Origin: Janthinobacterium sp. B9-8
GTDB lineage: Bacteria > Pseudomonadota > Gammaproteobacteria > Burkholderiales > Chitinibacteraceae
Assembly: GCF_000969645.2 (NCBI RefSeq)
Contig: NZ_CP014222.1
Location: 1,801,740 to 1,865,739, forward strand
Reading direction: 5' to 3'
DNA: 64,000 nucleotides
Below the pieces are notes generated by a model. The model saw only the letters and a list, made by a program, of their open reading frames with translations. It was not told the DNA's origin and made no database searches. This document shows positions 36,152-43,751 of the stretch, piece by piece. The position numbers and the translations under genes are program-made. Position 1 is the first letter of the stretch; every line of letters begins with the position of its first letter.

Positions 36152-36676
36152 ATGGCCGGTCATCTCTATCTCGAATCAGTCTCACCCGATGAACTCGACA
36201 CACTGCTTAATGCCAATGGAATACTTAATAATTGTATATTTCATGCTAATCGACTCAATAATAATAACTACTTACATCTACGAACTATGCGCGACACTGG
36301 CTTAGCACCGCACTGGGTTACTGCCCAGCAACGGCCTGGGCTCCCCCCTCATATTTATATTGAATTCAGCAGTCATACCTTCACGCCATCTGGTGGGGGG
36401 AATCTGGCTAAGTTTCACGCTATCTTAATTCGCTGCCGACGCCCTCTGACTATCGTGAAAAACAACCAGCAACTCGCTCAATGGGAAGCACTACGGTTGA
36501 CTCCAAATCCTGGGGAGACACTCACGAACTGCTTCAAGGATGCATTAGTATTTGGTGCTATCACCCTAGAAATCTATTCCATTGATGGAAAAAAGCTCAG
36601 GGATGACACTGGAGCCATCAATAACAATTTACCAGTATACATAGGTAACGGGTTGCAGTACGTCGATGAACCCTAA
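36152..36676 (+). CDS. Orphan hypothetical protein between REP-like ends
   Basis: A 174-residue soluble protein that I do not recognise. It has no signal peptide and no membrane segment. The N-terminal part is Asn-rich (NGILNNCIFHANRLNNNNY), followed by predicted strands (HIYIEFSSHTF, KFHAILIRCRR, LVFGAITLEIYSIDGKK). G+C is lower than in clpV. An AAGGAATCACAACACC leader precedes the ATG. It is bracketed by inverted 23-base ends (36043-36066 and 36707-36729) and lies between clpV and vgrG, where T6SS islands often carry effectors or immunity genes. Whether it belongs to the T6SS or is transposon cargo is open. Confidence 0.6.
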   Translation: MAGHLYLESVSPDELDTLLNANGILNNCIFHANRLNNNNYLHLRTMRDTGLAPHWVTAQQRPGLPPHIYIEFSSHTFTPSGGGNLAKFHAILIRCRRPLTIVKNNQQLAQWEALRLTPNPGETLTNCFKDALVFGAITLEIYSIDGKKLRDDTGAINNNLPVYIGNGLQYVDEP

Positions 36677-36706
36677 AAATGCAACCCACGAAGCTCTGGA
36701 AGCTCT

Positions 36707-36729
36707 GGGGTCAGGTCTTACATTTGACA
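36707..36729 (-). repeat. RAYT-associated end, copy 2
   Basis: GGGGTCAGGTCTTACATTTG followed by ACA, the reverse complement of copy 1. It is preceded by a tandem AGCTCTGG pair. Copies 1 and 2 bracket the orphan gene. Confidence 0.8.
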
Positions 36730-36770
36730 TTTCTTCGTAACTTCTCAATAACCCGTGGCAAGAATAATTG

Positions 36771-36807
36771 GGGCCAGAGCAAGATACAAATTATCATGCT
36801 CTGGCCC
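36771..36807. repeat. Hairpin GGGCCAGAGC/GCTCTGGCCC
   Basis: A perfect 10-bp stem with a 17-base loop lies between the orphan gene and the transposase. It may be a REP-like palindrome of another family or a terminator. No long T-run follows. Confidence 0.5.
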
Positions 36808-36859
36808 GGTTATTTACTCAATGTTTTGTCCGGAGTTACAAAGTAGCACTACCCCATAT

Positions 36860-36970
36860 TTATTTCACCGGAATCGACTGAGCGTGGTGGAAGAAATTTT
36901 GTGGGTCCCATTGCTGCTTCACTTGCACCAGATTGCGCTGGCCTTTGCGGAAGTTGTCGAGGAAATACAA
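36860..36970 (-). pseudogene. C-terminal remnant of a berberine-bridge FAD oxidase
   Basis: On the minus strand a frame reads YFLDNFRKGQRNLVQVKQQW, then DPQNFFHHAQSIPVK and a stop at 36860. The V-K-x-x-W/Y-D-P-x-N-F-F-x-x-x-Q-S-I pattern is the usual C-terminus of FAD-linked oxidases with a BBE domain. The upstream part is missing; the frame breaks where the transposase element begins (36977). It is the tail of a gene cut off by the mobile region. Confidence 0.65.
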
Positions 36971-36976
36971 AGCTCT

Positions 36977-36999
36977 GGGGTCAGGTCTTACATTTGACA
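36977..36999 (-). repeat. RAYT-associated end, copy 3 (left end of element)
   Basis: GGGGTCAGGTCTTACATTTG followed by ACA, preceded by AGCTCT as in copy 2. With copy 4 it brackets the transposase gene. Confidence 0.85.
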
Positions 37000-37053
37000 T
37001 TCCTCCTGCCGCATCTATTCTTATTACTAAGTTAGACAGGCAAGGAGGACGTG

Positions 37054-37908
37054 ATGTCGCGGCCTTTGCGGGTGGAGTTTGCTGGGGCGCTGTATCACGT
37101 TACGGCACGCGGTAATGCGCGTGCCGCTATTTATTTGGCGGATGAAGACAGAATTGAGTTTCTTACACTGCTTGCCGACACCGTTGCACGGCATGATTGG
37201 TATTGCCATGCTTATTGCCTGATGGACAATCATTATCATTTATTGATTGAAACGACTCGCCCCACTCTGTCGAAAGGCATGAAATTTTTAAACGGAACGT
37301 ATACCCAATCATTTAACCGCACACACAAACGGGTGGGCCATCTCTTTCAAGGGCGGTACAAGGCCATCCTGGTGCAAAAAGACACCTATCTATTAGAGCT
37401 TGCGCGCTACATTGTGTTGAATCCTGTGAGGGCAAGAATGGTTCACGAGCCAGAGCAATGGCCGTGGAGCAGCTATCGGGCAATGGTGGGTGCAGCGCTT
37501 GCACCTGAGTGCTTAAGCACCGATTGGGTATTGGGTGGGTTTGCCCAAACGAGACAAGCCGCCCAGCTAGGCTATATCCGCTTTATTCAAGCAGGAAAAG
37601 GTCTGCCTTCCCCGTGGGAACAACTCAAAAACCAGATTTTTCTTGGCGACGATGCATTCGTTGAAGATATGCAGTGCAAGATCAACCCAGAGCAGTCACT
37701 ACTGGATATACCCAAAAAGCAGAAGCTAGCGCCCATTAAACCTTTGCAATGGTACGAAGAGCACTACCCAAGCCGACTCGAAAGCATGGCTGCGGCTTAC
37801 TTGAGCGGGCATTACACACTTACACAAGTTGGCGCGCATTTTGGCGTAAGCTACGCCACAGTGAGCCGTGCCGTAAAAAGCAAAGTGAGTGTCAAATGTA
37901 AGACCTGA
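37054..37908 (+). CDS. REP-associated tyrosine (Y1) transposase, RAYT
   Basis: A 284-residue HUH-type single-strand transposase of the IS200/RAYT group. The N-terminal domain shows MSRPLRVEFAGALYHVTARG, the HUH metal pair in DNHYHLLIE (about residues 67-75) and YIVLNPVRA with the likely catalytic Tyr. A C-terminal helix-turn-helix (LTQVGAHFGVSYATVSRAVK) may read the REP ends. ATG at 37054 is preferred over GTG at 37051 because AAGGAGG ends 5 bases before it. Its last five codons and stop lie inside the right REP-like end (37890-37912). The motifs look intact. Confidence 0.88.
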   Translation: MSRPLRVEFAGALYHVTARGNARAAIYLADEDRIEFLTLLADTVARHDWYCHAYCLMDNHYHLLIETTRPTLSKGMKFLNGTYTQSFNRTHKRVGHLFQGRYKAILVQKDTYLLELARYIVLNPVRARMVHEPEQWPWSSYRAMVGAALAPECLSTDWVLGGFAQTRQAAQLGYIRFIQAGKGLPSPWEQLKNQIFLGDDAFVEDMQCKINPEQSLLDIPKKQKLAPIKPLQWYEEHYPSRLESMAAAYLSGHYTLTQVGAHFGVSYATVSRAVKSKVSVKCKT

Positions 37909-37912
37909 CCCC
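37890..37912 (+). repeat. RAYT-associated end, copy 4 (right end of element)
   Basis: TGTCAAATGTAAGACCTGAC followed by CCC. It is the inverted partner of copy 3 and contains the transposase stop codon (TGA). Confidence 0.85.
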
Positions 37913-37960
37913 TTCCAAGCTCCAAACCCGCATTATCTAACGCTCAGCTTACAGGCCACC

Positions 37961-39967
37961 ATGACCCGCCCCACCGACACAGCCACTTCAATCTCCCTCT
38001 CCGCCTCTGCCCTTGCGGATCTTTACCCCGATAGCGTGTTAGGGGACGAGGGCTTGAACCAGCTTGGTTCATTGACGCTGGCGGGTTTCAGCGGCACCAC
38101 GCTGACGATGGATGCGGCAATTGCCACGCACATTACGGCCACCTTGCGCCACGATACAAAAACGCGGCCGCTGGACCTGTTGTGCGCGGAGATTCGGCAG
38201 TTGCCAGGGGACGCTACGGTAGATAAATACAGCCTGACACTGCGCCCCTGGCTGTGGTGGTTAACGCTGGCGAGTAATAACCGCGTATTTCAGGCCAAAA
38301 GCGTGCCGGATATTGTGAAGGCGGTATTTGCTGTGCATGGCTTTAGCGATTATTCGCTGAAACTCGATGCCACTTATGATCCGCGCGAATACTGCGTGCA
38401 ATACGGTGAGAGCGATTTTGATTTTGTTTCCCGCCTGATGGAAGACGAAGGGATTTTCTGGTTTTTTACCCATGAAGACGGCAAACACACGCTGGTGTTG
38501 GCCGATAGCAACGATGCCTTCCCCGCCTGCCCCAATGCCAGCACCATTGCCTGGCTGGGGCAGGATATGGGCGCAAGGGAGTTGCACGGCATCCGCAGTG
38601 GCGAGCTGTGCCAACAGGCGGTTTCTACCGCTTACAACACCAGCGATTACGAATTCACCACCGCCAGCACTTCGCTTTATTCGCAGACCAAGGCGGTGGA
38701 TGGCGCGCGCTCGGTATATGAGCATCCGGGTGGCTATACCGCCAAGGCAAGGGGCGATGCGCTGGGTAAAATTCGCGTGGCGGGTTTACGCAGCCAAGAA
38801 ACGCGCTTTATTGGCGAGAGCGATTGTCGCTGGCTGATCCCCGGCCACACTTTTACGCTAAGCGGCCACGATAATTCCGCCGCCAATATTGAATGGGTGG
38901 TCACCGCCGTCACGCACGACGCCAGCCACCAGCATTACCGAAACCGCTTTAGCGCCATCCCCAAGGCGACCCCATACCATCCGCCAAGACTCACCCCCAA
39001 GCCGCGCATGCATACGCAAACTGCGCTGGTAGTAGGCAAATCAGGCGAGGAAATCTGGACCGACGAATATGGCCGCATCAAGATTCAATTCCCATGGGAT
39101 CAGGACGGTAAAAAAGACGAAACCAGCTCCTGCTGGGTGCGGGTGATGCAGGCGTGGAGCGGCAAAGCCTTTGGCGCGCAGTTTATTCCGCGCATCGGTC
39201 AGGAAGTGGTAGTGACCTTTATTGATGGCGATCCAGACAAGCCTCTCGTCACCGGCTGCGTTTACAACGGCGACAACAGCCTGCCCTACGCCCTGCCCGC
39301 CAATCAGACGCAATCGGGCATCAAAACCAATTCATCCAAAGGCGGTGGCGGCTTTAATGAGCTGCGTTTTGAAGATAAAAAAGACGCCGAAGAAGTGTTT
39401 TTGCAAGCGCAAAAAGACCTTAAAACCAATATCCTTAACGACGTCACCCACACCATCGGCCACGATGAAATCCGTACCGTCAAAAACGACCGAACCCGCA
39501 CCGTTCAGGAAGGTAACGACGCCACCACCATCGACAAAGGTAACCGCACGCTGACGGTGAGCACTGGCGACGAAACCACCGATATCAAAGGCAAGCGCAG
39601 CGTAAAAGCAGGCGGCGATGAAGCGCGTGAAGTGGGCGGCAATCTAGAGCAAAAAGTCACAGGCAATTACACCATCACCGTTGATGGTGATCTCAGCATC
39701 AAAGTCAGCGGCACCATCAGCATAGAAAGCAGCGGCGCCTACACCGCCAAAAGCGGCGCAGCACTGACCAATCAGGCAGGAACCAGCCTCACCAATAAAG
39801 CGGGCACGGCGCTGACCAATCAGGCGGGCACATCGCTGGATAATAAAGCGGGCACCACCCTCACCAACGACGGCGGCGTCAGCCTGATGAACAAAGGCGG
39901 CGCAGAACAAACGGTTGACGGTGGCGGCATGCTGACGATTAAGGGCGGGCTGGTGAAGATTAATTGA
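37961..39967 (+). CDS. vgrG: Second VgrG spike protein (TssI)
   Basis: A 668-residue VgrG. The gp27-like part includes DPREYCVQYGESDFDFVSRLMEDEGIFWFF. The gp5-like part includes DEYGRIKIQFPWDQDGKKDE, SCWVRVMQAWSGKAFGAQFIPRIGQEVV and TFIDGDPDKPLVTGCVYN. The C-terminus has no DUF2345. It ends in a needle of 8-residue beta-helix repeats (A-G-T-x-L-T-N-x, about 39757-39890). ATG at 37961 is chosen because AGG lies about 8 bases upstream; an upstream in-frame start at 37889 lies inside the transposon end. The RAYT insertion separates it from clpV, so it probably has its own promoter or was displaced. No adaptor gene follows. Confidence 0.93.
   Translation: MTRPTDTATSISLSASALADLYPDSVLGDEGLNQLGSLTLAGFSGTTLTMDAAIATHITATLRHDTKTRPLDLLCAEIRQLPGDATVDKYSLTLRPWLWWLTLASNNRVFQAKSVPDIVKAVFAVHGFSDYSLKLDATYDPREYCVQYGESDFDFVSRLMEDEGIFWFFTHEDGKHTLVLADSNDAFPACPNASTIAWLGQDMGARELHGIRSGELCQQAVSTAYNTSDYEFTTASTSLYSQTKAVDGARSVYEHPGGYTAKARGDALGKIRVAGLRSQETRFIGESDCRWLIPGHTFTLSGHDNSAANIEWVVTAVTHDASHQHYRNRFSAIPKATPYHPPRLTPKPRMHTQTALVVGKSGEEIWTDEYGRIKIQFPWDQDGKKDETSSCWVRVMQAWSGKAFGAQFIPRIGQEVVVTFIDGDPDKPLVTGCVYNGDNSLPYALPANQTQSGIKTNSSKGGGGFNELRFEDKKDAEEVFLQAQKDLKTNILNDVTHTIGHDEIRTVKNDRTRTVQEGNDATTIDKGNRTLTVSTGDETTDIKGKRSVKAGGDEAREVGGNLEQKVTGNYTITVDGDLSIKVSGTISIESSGAYTAKSGAALTNQAGTSLTNKAGTALTNQAGTSLDNKAGTTLTNDGGVSLMNKGGAEQTVDGGGMLTIKGGLVKIN
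39757..39890 (+). repeat. 24-bp coding tandem repeats in vgrG needle
   Basis: Alternating blocks of GCACTGACCAATCAGGCAGG and AGCCTCACCAATAAAGCGGG types encode repeated A-G-T-x-L-T-N-x units, five to six copies with small differences. They form the beta-helical needle of the second VgrG and could change length by slippage or recombination. Confidence 0.7.
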
Positions 39968-40031
39968 TGCCGCCGCGGGGGGACAAAAACGTGCCCACCC
40001 TACAAAACTAGCTCTAAGTTTGATGACCTTG

Positions 40032-40125
40032 TCCCCCCTTTGAAAAAAGGGGGCTAGGGGGATTTGCACGGCATAGAGCTAATTCAAAAGCGAATCCCCC
40101 TTAATCCCCCTTTTACAAAGGGGGA
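40032..40125. repeat. MITE-like CCCCCTTT inverted repeat
   Basis: A 94-base element with 33-base inverted arms. The left arm (40032-40064) starts TCCCCCCTTTGAAAAAAGGG and the right arm (40093-40125) ends TTTTACAAAGGGGGA; their reverse complements match closely. It lies between the second vgrG and the MORN-like gene. A single GTGCCCACCCTAC end (39991-40004) of another repeat family is next to it. Confidence 0.8.
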
Positions 40126-40144
40126 AGCTACAGCAGAGACCCCC

Positions 40145-40663
40145 ATGCCCCAACCCTTTGAACTAGAACGCGGTAGCAGCAAGCTGAGTGGCGCAATGAA
40201 TGAAGGCGCGCTGGATGGGCCGTTTAAGGTGCTGGATGCTAAAAAGCCCCTTGCATCCATGCAGTATAAAAAGGGTGAGCTGCACGGGCCAATGTTGATG
40301 ATGCATCCCAATGGCAAGGTTTCGGCACAGCTTCATTTTCAAAAAGGCTTCTTGCACGGCCCAGCCAAATTTTTTTCATCACAAGGCGCGTTACAGCGTG
40401 AATGCGCCTACCAGCAGGGGCAATTGCAAGGCGTATGTAAAAATTATTTTAATAATGGCAAAGTCGCCCAACTGGAGCACTACCAGACAGGGCTGCTGCA
40501 CGGCGAGCAACTGCGTTACCACCCCAATGGGCAAGTGGCAGAGCGTCAGCATTTTAAAAACGGGCTAAGCGACGAAGAAGTTCAGCAGTTTGCAAGCGAC
40601 GGCAAACTGCTTGGGGAAGATGGCAAGCCTATCTCTAAAATAAAAACATGGCTAAAGACATAG
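40145..40663 (+). CDS. MORN/YwqK-like repeat protein, possible T6SS immunity or adaptor
   Basis: A 172-residue soluble protein built of about six repeats of 20-23 residues with the pattern G-x-L-H/Q-G-P/x and Y/F-x-x-N/Q-G-x-x (for example GELHGPMLMMHPNG, GLLHGEQLRYHPNG). This is the MORN-like repeat of 'YwqK family antitoxins', some of which neutralise polymorphic toxins. It lies 178 bases after the second vgrG, but no toxin gene is next to it. ATG at 40145 is chosen because the frame upstream of it (to 40064) is only MITE sequence. The role is inferred from context. Confidence 0.72.
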   Translation: MPQPFELERGSSKLSGAMNEGALDGPFKVLDAKKPLASMQYKKGELHGPMLMMHPNGKVSAQLHFQKGFLHGPAKFFSSQGALQRECAYQQGQLQGVCKNYFNNGKVAQLEHYQTGLLHGEQLRYHPNGQVAERQHFKNGLSDEEVQQFASDGKLLGEDGKPISKIKTWLKT

Positions 40664-40689
40664 GGCTCGGTTTTTAAATAGGGGCCAAG

Positions 40690-40959
40690 CTAAAACAATT
40701 TTTTAAGCAAGCGGTAATAGCCAACGGGCGCGGCCGATTGACGGCCTGTGCTGCGTGTTGCACTGCATTGAATCAGCCACTGGCTGTTGACAGCGAGCAG
40801 TTGCTGATTGATGCCATCAATCACCGCGCTGGGATTGGTGACTTTGGCCTTGCTAATTAGCTCAACACTGGTGCATTGGCGCTGCTTTTGCAGCAGAGCA
40901 CATACACGCTGCTCGTCTGAGTTGAGATTAAGCTGACTAAATGGATTTGTTGTAGGCAT
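40690..40959 (-). CDS. Small hypothetical protein, possible winged helix
   Basis: A protein of about 89 residues. The middle part (SDEQRVCALLQKQRQCTSVE, then ISKAKVTNPSAVIDGINQQL) has the spacing of a helix-turn-helix with a wing (LLAVNSQWLIQC...GYYRLLKKLF). It could be a DNA-binding protein, but I recognise no family. The likely start is the ATG at 40959. It lies on the minus strand, 95 bases downstream of the DUF4280 gene, and may be co-transcribed with it. Confidence 0.5.
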   Translation of the reverse strand: MPTTNPFSQLNLNSDEQRVCALLQKQRQCTSVELISKAKVTNPSAVIDGINQQLLAVNSQWLIQCSATRSTGRQSAAPVGYYRLLKKLF

Positions 40960-41054
40960 CAAGTAAGTAAGGCTTTTTTGGGCTGGCTATTGTGGCATGG
41001 CAATGCAGAGATGCACAGCCATCGGGTCAAAGCAGTTAATCCATACACACCCCA

Positions 41055-41450
41055 TCAAGGCACCAGATCCTGCATTTGCCCTGCCATCGCAATTTTGATT
41101 ACCCCACCCCAAGTGCACATCAACGTACCGCTCGCACTGAGCGCAGGCATAGGCCCGACCAACACCGTCGGCGCACCGCCGGGTATCCACGGAGCAACGG
41201 TCATTGGAATGCAAGGCATCGGCGTCAACACGCCCAAAGCCGCGGCCGTTGCAGCGATTACCATAGGATTGGCCATGCTCATGCAAGTGCCAAAGGGGGC
41301 GACATTCACAATGGGAATATAATCCATCAAATTAGCTGCGGGCATGCCCCCCACCATCACCCGATTAATGGGCAACACCATCAAGGTGCCGGGCGCTGCG
41401 CCGAAGCTGCATTGCAAAGAGGCACCGCTGCAAACCTGTGGGCTACCCAT
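41055..41450 (-). CDS. PAAR-like spike tip protein (DUF4280)
   Basis: A 131-residue protein of the DUF4280 family, treated as a PAAR-like tip of the VgrG spike. It has the family motifs VCSGASLQCSFGAAPGTLMVLP, GGMPAANLMDYIPIVNVAPFGTC, GVLTPMPCIPMT and SGTLMCTWGGVIKI. The Cys residues probably bind metal. ATG at 41450 is selected because AGGAG lies about 7 bases upstream; a TTG at 41465 is in frame but lacks support. It has no C-terminal toxin extension. It lies opposite to the second vgrG and should sharpen one of the two spikes. Confidence 0.85.
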   Translation of the reverse strand: MGSPQVCSGASLQCSFGAAPGTLMVLPINRVMVGGMPAANLMDYIPIVNVAPFGTCMSMANPMVIAATAAALGVLTPMPCIPMTVAPWIPGGAPTVLVGPMPALSASGTLMCTWGGVIKIAMAGQMQDLVP

Positions 41451-41483
41451 TTTTTCTCCTGACAAACCAATATTTGCAATGGC

Positions 41484-41542
41484 TGTAGGGCGGGTGAAAC
41501 CCGCGCATGCTTCAGCATTGCTCGCTGGTTACTCCCGCCCTA
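41484..41542. repeat. GTAGGGCGGGT palindromic repeat
   Basis: TGTAGGGCGGGTGAAACCCG and, 25 bases on, CCCGCCCTACA form inverted ends. It is the same family as 56388-56461 and close to that at 28326-28427. It lies upstream of the DUF4280 gene and marks the end of the T6SS region. Confidence 0.7.
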
Positions 41543-41591
41543 CACTTCCTTATTATCGGAAAATGAAAGAAAAAAGTCAGATTTAAAAATA

Positions 41592-41627
41592 AAAAACCGC
41601 CACAAACGATCGCATGTGGCGGTTTTT
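41592..41627. terminator. Bidirectional terminator after hpd
   Basis: AAAAACCGCCACA and TGTGGCGGTTTTT form a perfect 13-bp stem with a 10-base loop, with A-runs and T-runs on both sides. It ends the hpd transcript (minus strand). Confidence 0.88.
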
Positions 41628-41643
41628 AATACACGCAAAAAGC

Positions 41644-42726
41644 TTACTCTGCGCTTAATACACCACGACGAACCTGATCATCTTCAATCGATTCAAACAG
41701 CGCTTTAAAGTTGCCTTCGCCAAAACCTTCATTGCCTTTACGTTGAATAATTTCAAAGAAAATCGGCCCGATCACAGTTTCGGTAAAGATTTGCAGCAAA
41801 ATGCCGCCGCCTTCGGTTGGCGCGCCGTCAATCAAAATACGGTTTTTGCGCAGACGCTCTAAATCTTCACCATGGCCTGGCAAGCGCGCATCAGTGCGAT
41901 CGAAATAGCTATCTGGCGTATCTAGGAAACGTGTGCCACTGGCTTTTAATGCTTCTACTGTGGCGAAAATATCGTTACTGGCCATCGCGATATGTTGAAT
42001 GCCTTCACCTTGGTACTGGCGCAGAAATTCTTCAATCTGGCTTTTATCATCAGACGATTCATTAATAGGAATACGAATCTTGCCGCAAGGGCTAGTCATG
42101 GCACGGGAAACAAGGCCAGTCAGCTTGCCTTCGATATCGAAATAGCGAATCTCGCGGAAATTGGCGATGTTTTCATAAAAGCCCGACCAGACATCCATAT
42201 TGCCGCGCATTACATTGTGTGTAAGATGATCGACCTCGTATAAGCCAACCCCTACTGGATATTGATCCACACCTTCGAGCGGCACGAAATCAACATCATA
42301 GATATTCTGGTCTTTGCCATAGCGATCAACAAAATACAGCGCCGAGCCGCCAATCCCTTCCACCGCAGGAATATTTAATTCCATAAAGCCAATCGGGCGG
42401 TTATAAGGCTTAGCGCCGTGTGCAATCGCATATTGATACGCACGATCTGCATCCGCTACGCGCCAAGCCATCGCACAAGCGGACGGGCCATGAATGGCGG
42501 CAAATTGACTAGCAGGTTGTGTTGGCTCGCCATTGACGATGAAATTAATTTCACCTTGGCGGAATAAGCTGGCGTTTTTGCTTCTGTGTCGCGCAATTTC
42601 CACAAAACCCAATGATATAAACAAGGCCTTCAGATTATCTAATGCTTCCTGAGTATTGCCGGTGTATTCAACAAACTCAAAACCATTGGTTTCAAGTGGG
42701 TTAATGCTTGGTTTTTCCATTTTCAT
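41644..42726 (-). CDS. hpd: 4-Hydroxyphenylpyruvate dioxygenase
   Basis: Converts 4-hydroxyphenylpyruvate to homogentisate in tyrosine breakdown. The 360-residue Fe(II) enzyme has its metal triad in VDHLTHNV, IQHIAM and FFEIIQRKG. The C-terminal QIFTETVIGPIFFEIIQRK and GFGEGNFKALFESIE blocks are typical of the bacterial enzyme. GGAGAG precedes the ATG by about 5 bases. It lies downstream of phhA (83-base gap), so phenylalanine can pass through tyrosine and 4-hydroxyphenylpyruvate to homogentisate. Later genes of the pathway are not in the window. Excess homogentisate would give brown pyomelanin. Confidence 0.95.
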   Translation of the reverse strand: MKMEKPSINPLETNGFEFVEYTGNTQEALDNLKALFISLGFVEIARHRSKNASLFRQGEINFIVNGEPTQPASQFAAIHGPSACAMAWRVADADRAYQYAIAHGAKPYNRPIGFMELNIPAVEGIGGSALYFVDRYGKDQNIYDVDFVPLEGVDQYPVGVGLYEVDHLTHNVMRGNMDVWSGFYENIANFREIRYFDIEGKLTGLVSRAMTSPCGKIRIPINESSDDKSQIEEFLRQYQGEGIQHIAMASNDIFATVEALKASGTRFLDTPDSYFDRTDARLPGHGEDLERLRKNRILIDGAPTEGGGILLQIFTETVIGPIFFEIIQRKGNEGFGEGNFKALFESIEDDQVRRGVLSAE

Positions 42727-42809
42727 CTATCTCTCCATAGGTGAAACCCGAATATAAAAATGCCGTGATTCTATTTATAAAAATATCACCACGGCATCAC
42801 CATATCGGG

Positions 42810-43595
42810 TTAATTTAGACCGTGCTTAGCGGTCCATTTTGAAAAATCGTCTTCCAATGCATCAAAGCTTTCAATTACAAATAAATCTTCCTGCATATGC
42901 CAGATGTCATATGCGGTTTCTGCCACTTTTTCTATATCAAAAGCGTGTTTACGTGTTTGATCAGACAAACTAAACATCACTTCCTGTGGGGACGATGCAA
43001 TACCCGCACCAAAGATATGCAGGCCATTGGCCTCTTGAATTAAGCCAAATTCAACCGTGTACCAATAAAGGCGCGGCAACCACACTTTAGCGGGGTGATC
43101 CAACTCAAAAGCGCGCACACCGGCCTTGCCAAATGCTTCAAAGAAAGCAGCAAAACGAGGGTGAACCAAGAGTGGCGCATGCCCCAATAAATCGTGAAAC
43201 ATATCAGGCGCAGGGGTATAGCCAATTTCATCCGGCTTACGAATAAAATCGGTCGAGGGAAAAATACGCTGGGCTAATAATTTAAAAAAATCTTCATCCG
43301 GCACAATGCCCGATACACGGGTGAGTTTCCAACCAGAGAGCGCTTCTATTTTGTCGCTGATTTCCACCAGGCTTGGAATGCGGTCACAGGGGAAACCCAC
43401 TTTCTCAATGCCCTCTAAAAAAGCATGGCAAAGGCGGCCCGGTAAAACCGCTTGTTGGTTAGCAATCAGGGTGGCCCATGTTTGATGCTCAACGTCGGTG
43501 TATTGCGGAATCGGGTAAGAATGAATGTCTAACACGGCGTCCGGCACGGACAATTGCATATCAGCACGTAGGGTTGCTGCTTCATCGGTATACAC
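42810..43595 (-). CDS. phhA: Phenylalanine 4-hydroxylase
   Basis: A tetrahydropterin-dependent monooxygenase that makes tyrosine from phenylalanine. The 261-residue bacterial form has the Fe ligands in PDMFHDLLGHAPLL and the Glu in YWYTVEFGLI. No regulatory ACT domain is present, as in other bacterial PhhA. The start is GTG at 43595, supported by TAGGAG about 9 bases upstream. It lies divergent from an Lrp-type gene (156-base AT-rich gap). The pterin recycling enzyme is not adjacent. Confidence 0.95.
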   Translation of the reverse strand: MYTDEAATLRADMQLSVPDAVLDIHSYPIPQYTDVEHQTWATLIANQQAVLPGRLCHAFLEGIEKVGFPCDRIPSLVEISDKIEALSGWKLTRVSGIVPDEDFFKLLAQRIFPSTDFIRKPDEIGYTPAPDMFHDLLGHAPLLVHPRFAAFFEAFGKAGVRAFELDHPAKVWLPRLYWYTVEFGLIQEANGLHIFGAGIASSPQEVMFSLSDQTRKHAFDIEKVAETAYDIWHMQEDLFVIESFDALEDDFSKWTAKHGLN

Positions 43596-43751
43596 AAGAC
43601 ATCTCCTAAATGGTATTTTTCACAGCAACTGCTCTACACTAGCTTTTCATTTTACAAAAAGTGGCGAGCAATTTTGTTTCTAAAATGCCAATAAAATAAA
43701 TATTTATGCAATTTAACACCAATTAAACATAAAACAAGGGGAGATAACACC

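Noticed and set aside
36037-37912. Classical IS200 or IS605 element with tnpB
   Set aside because: Only a RAYT-type Y1 transposase is present, without tnpB. The ends are REP-like and occur in extra copies around another gene.
39757-39890. CRISPR-like array
   Set aside because: The 24-bp repeats are in frame, without unique spacers, and encode the VgrG needle. No cas gene is present.
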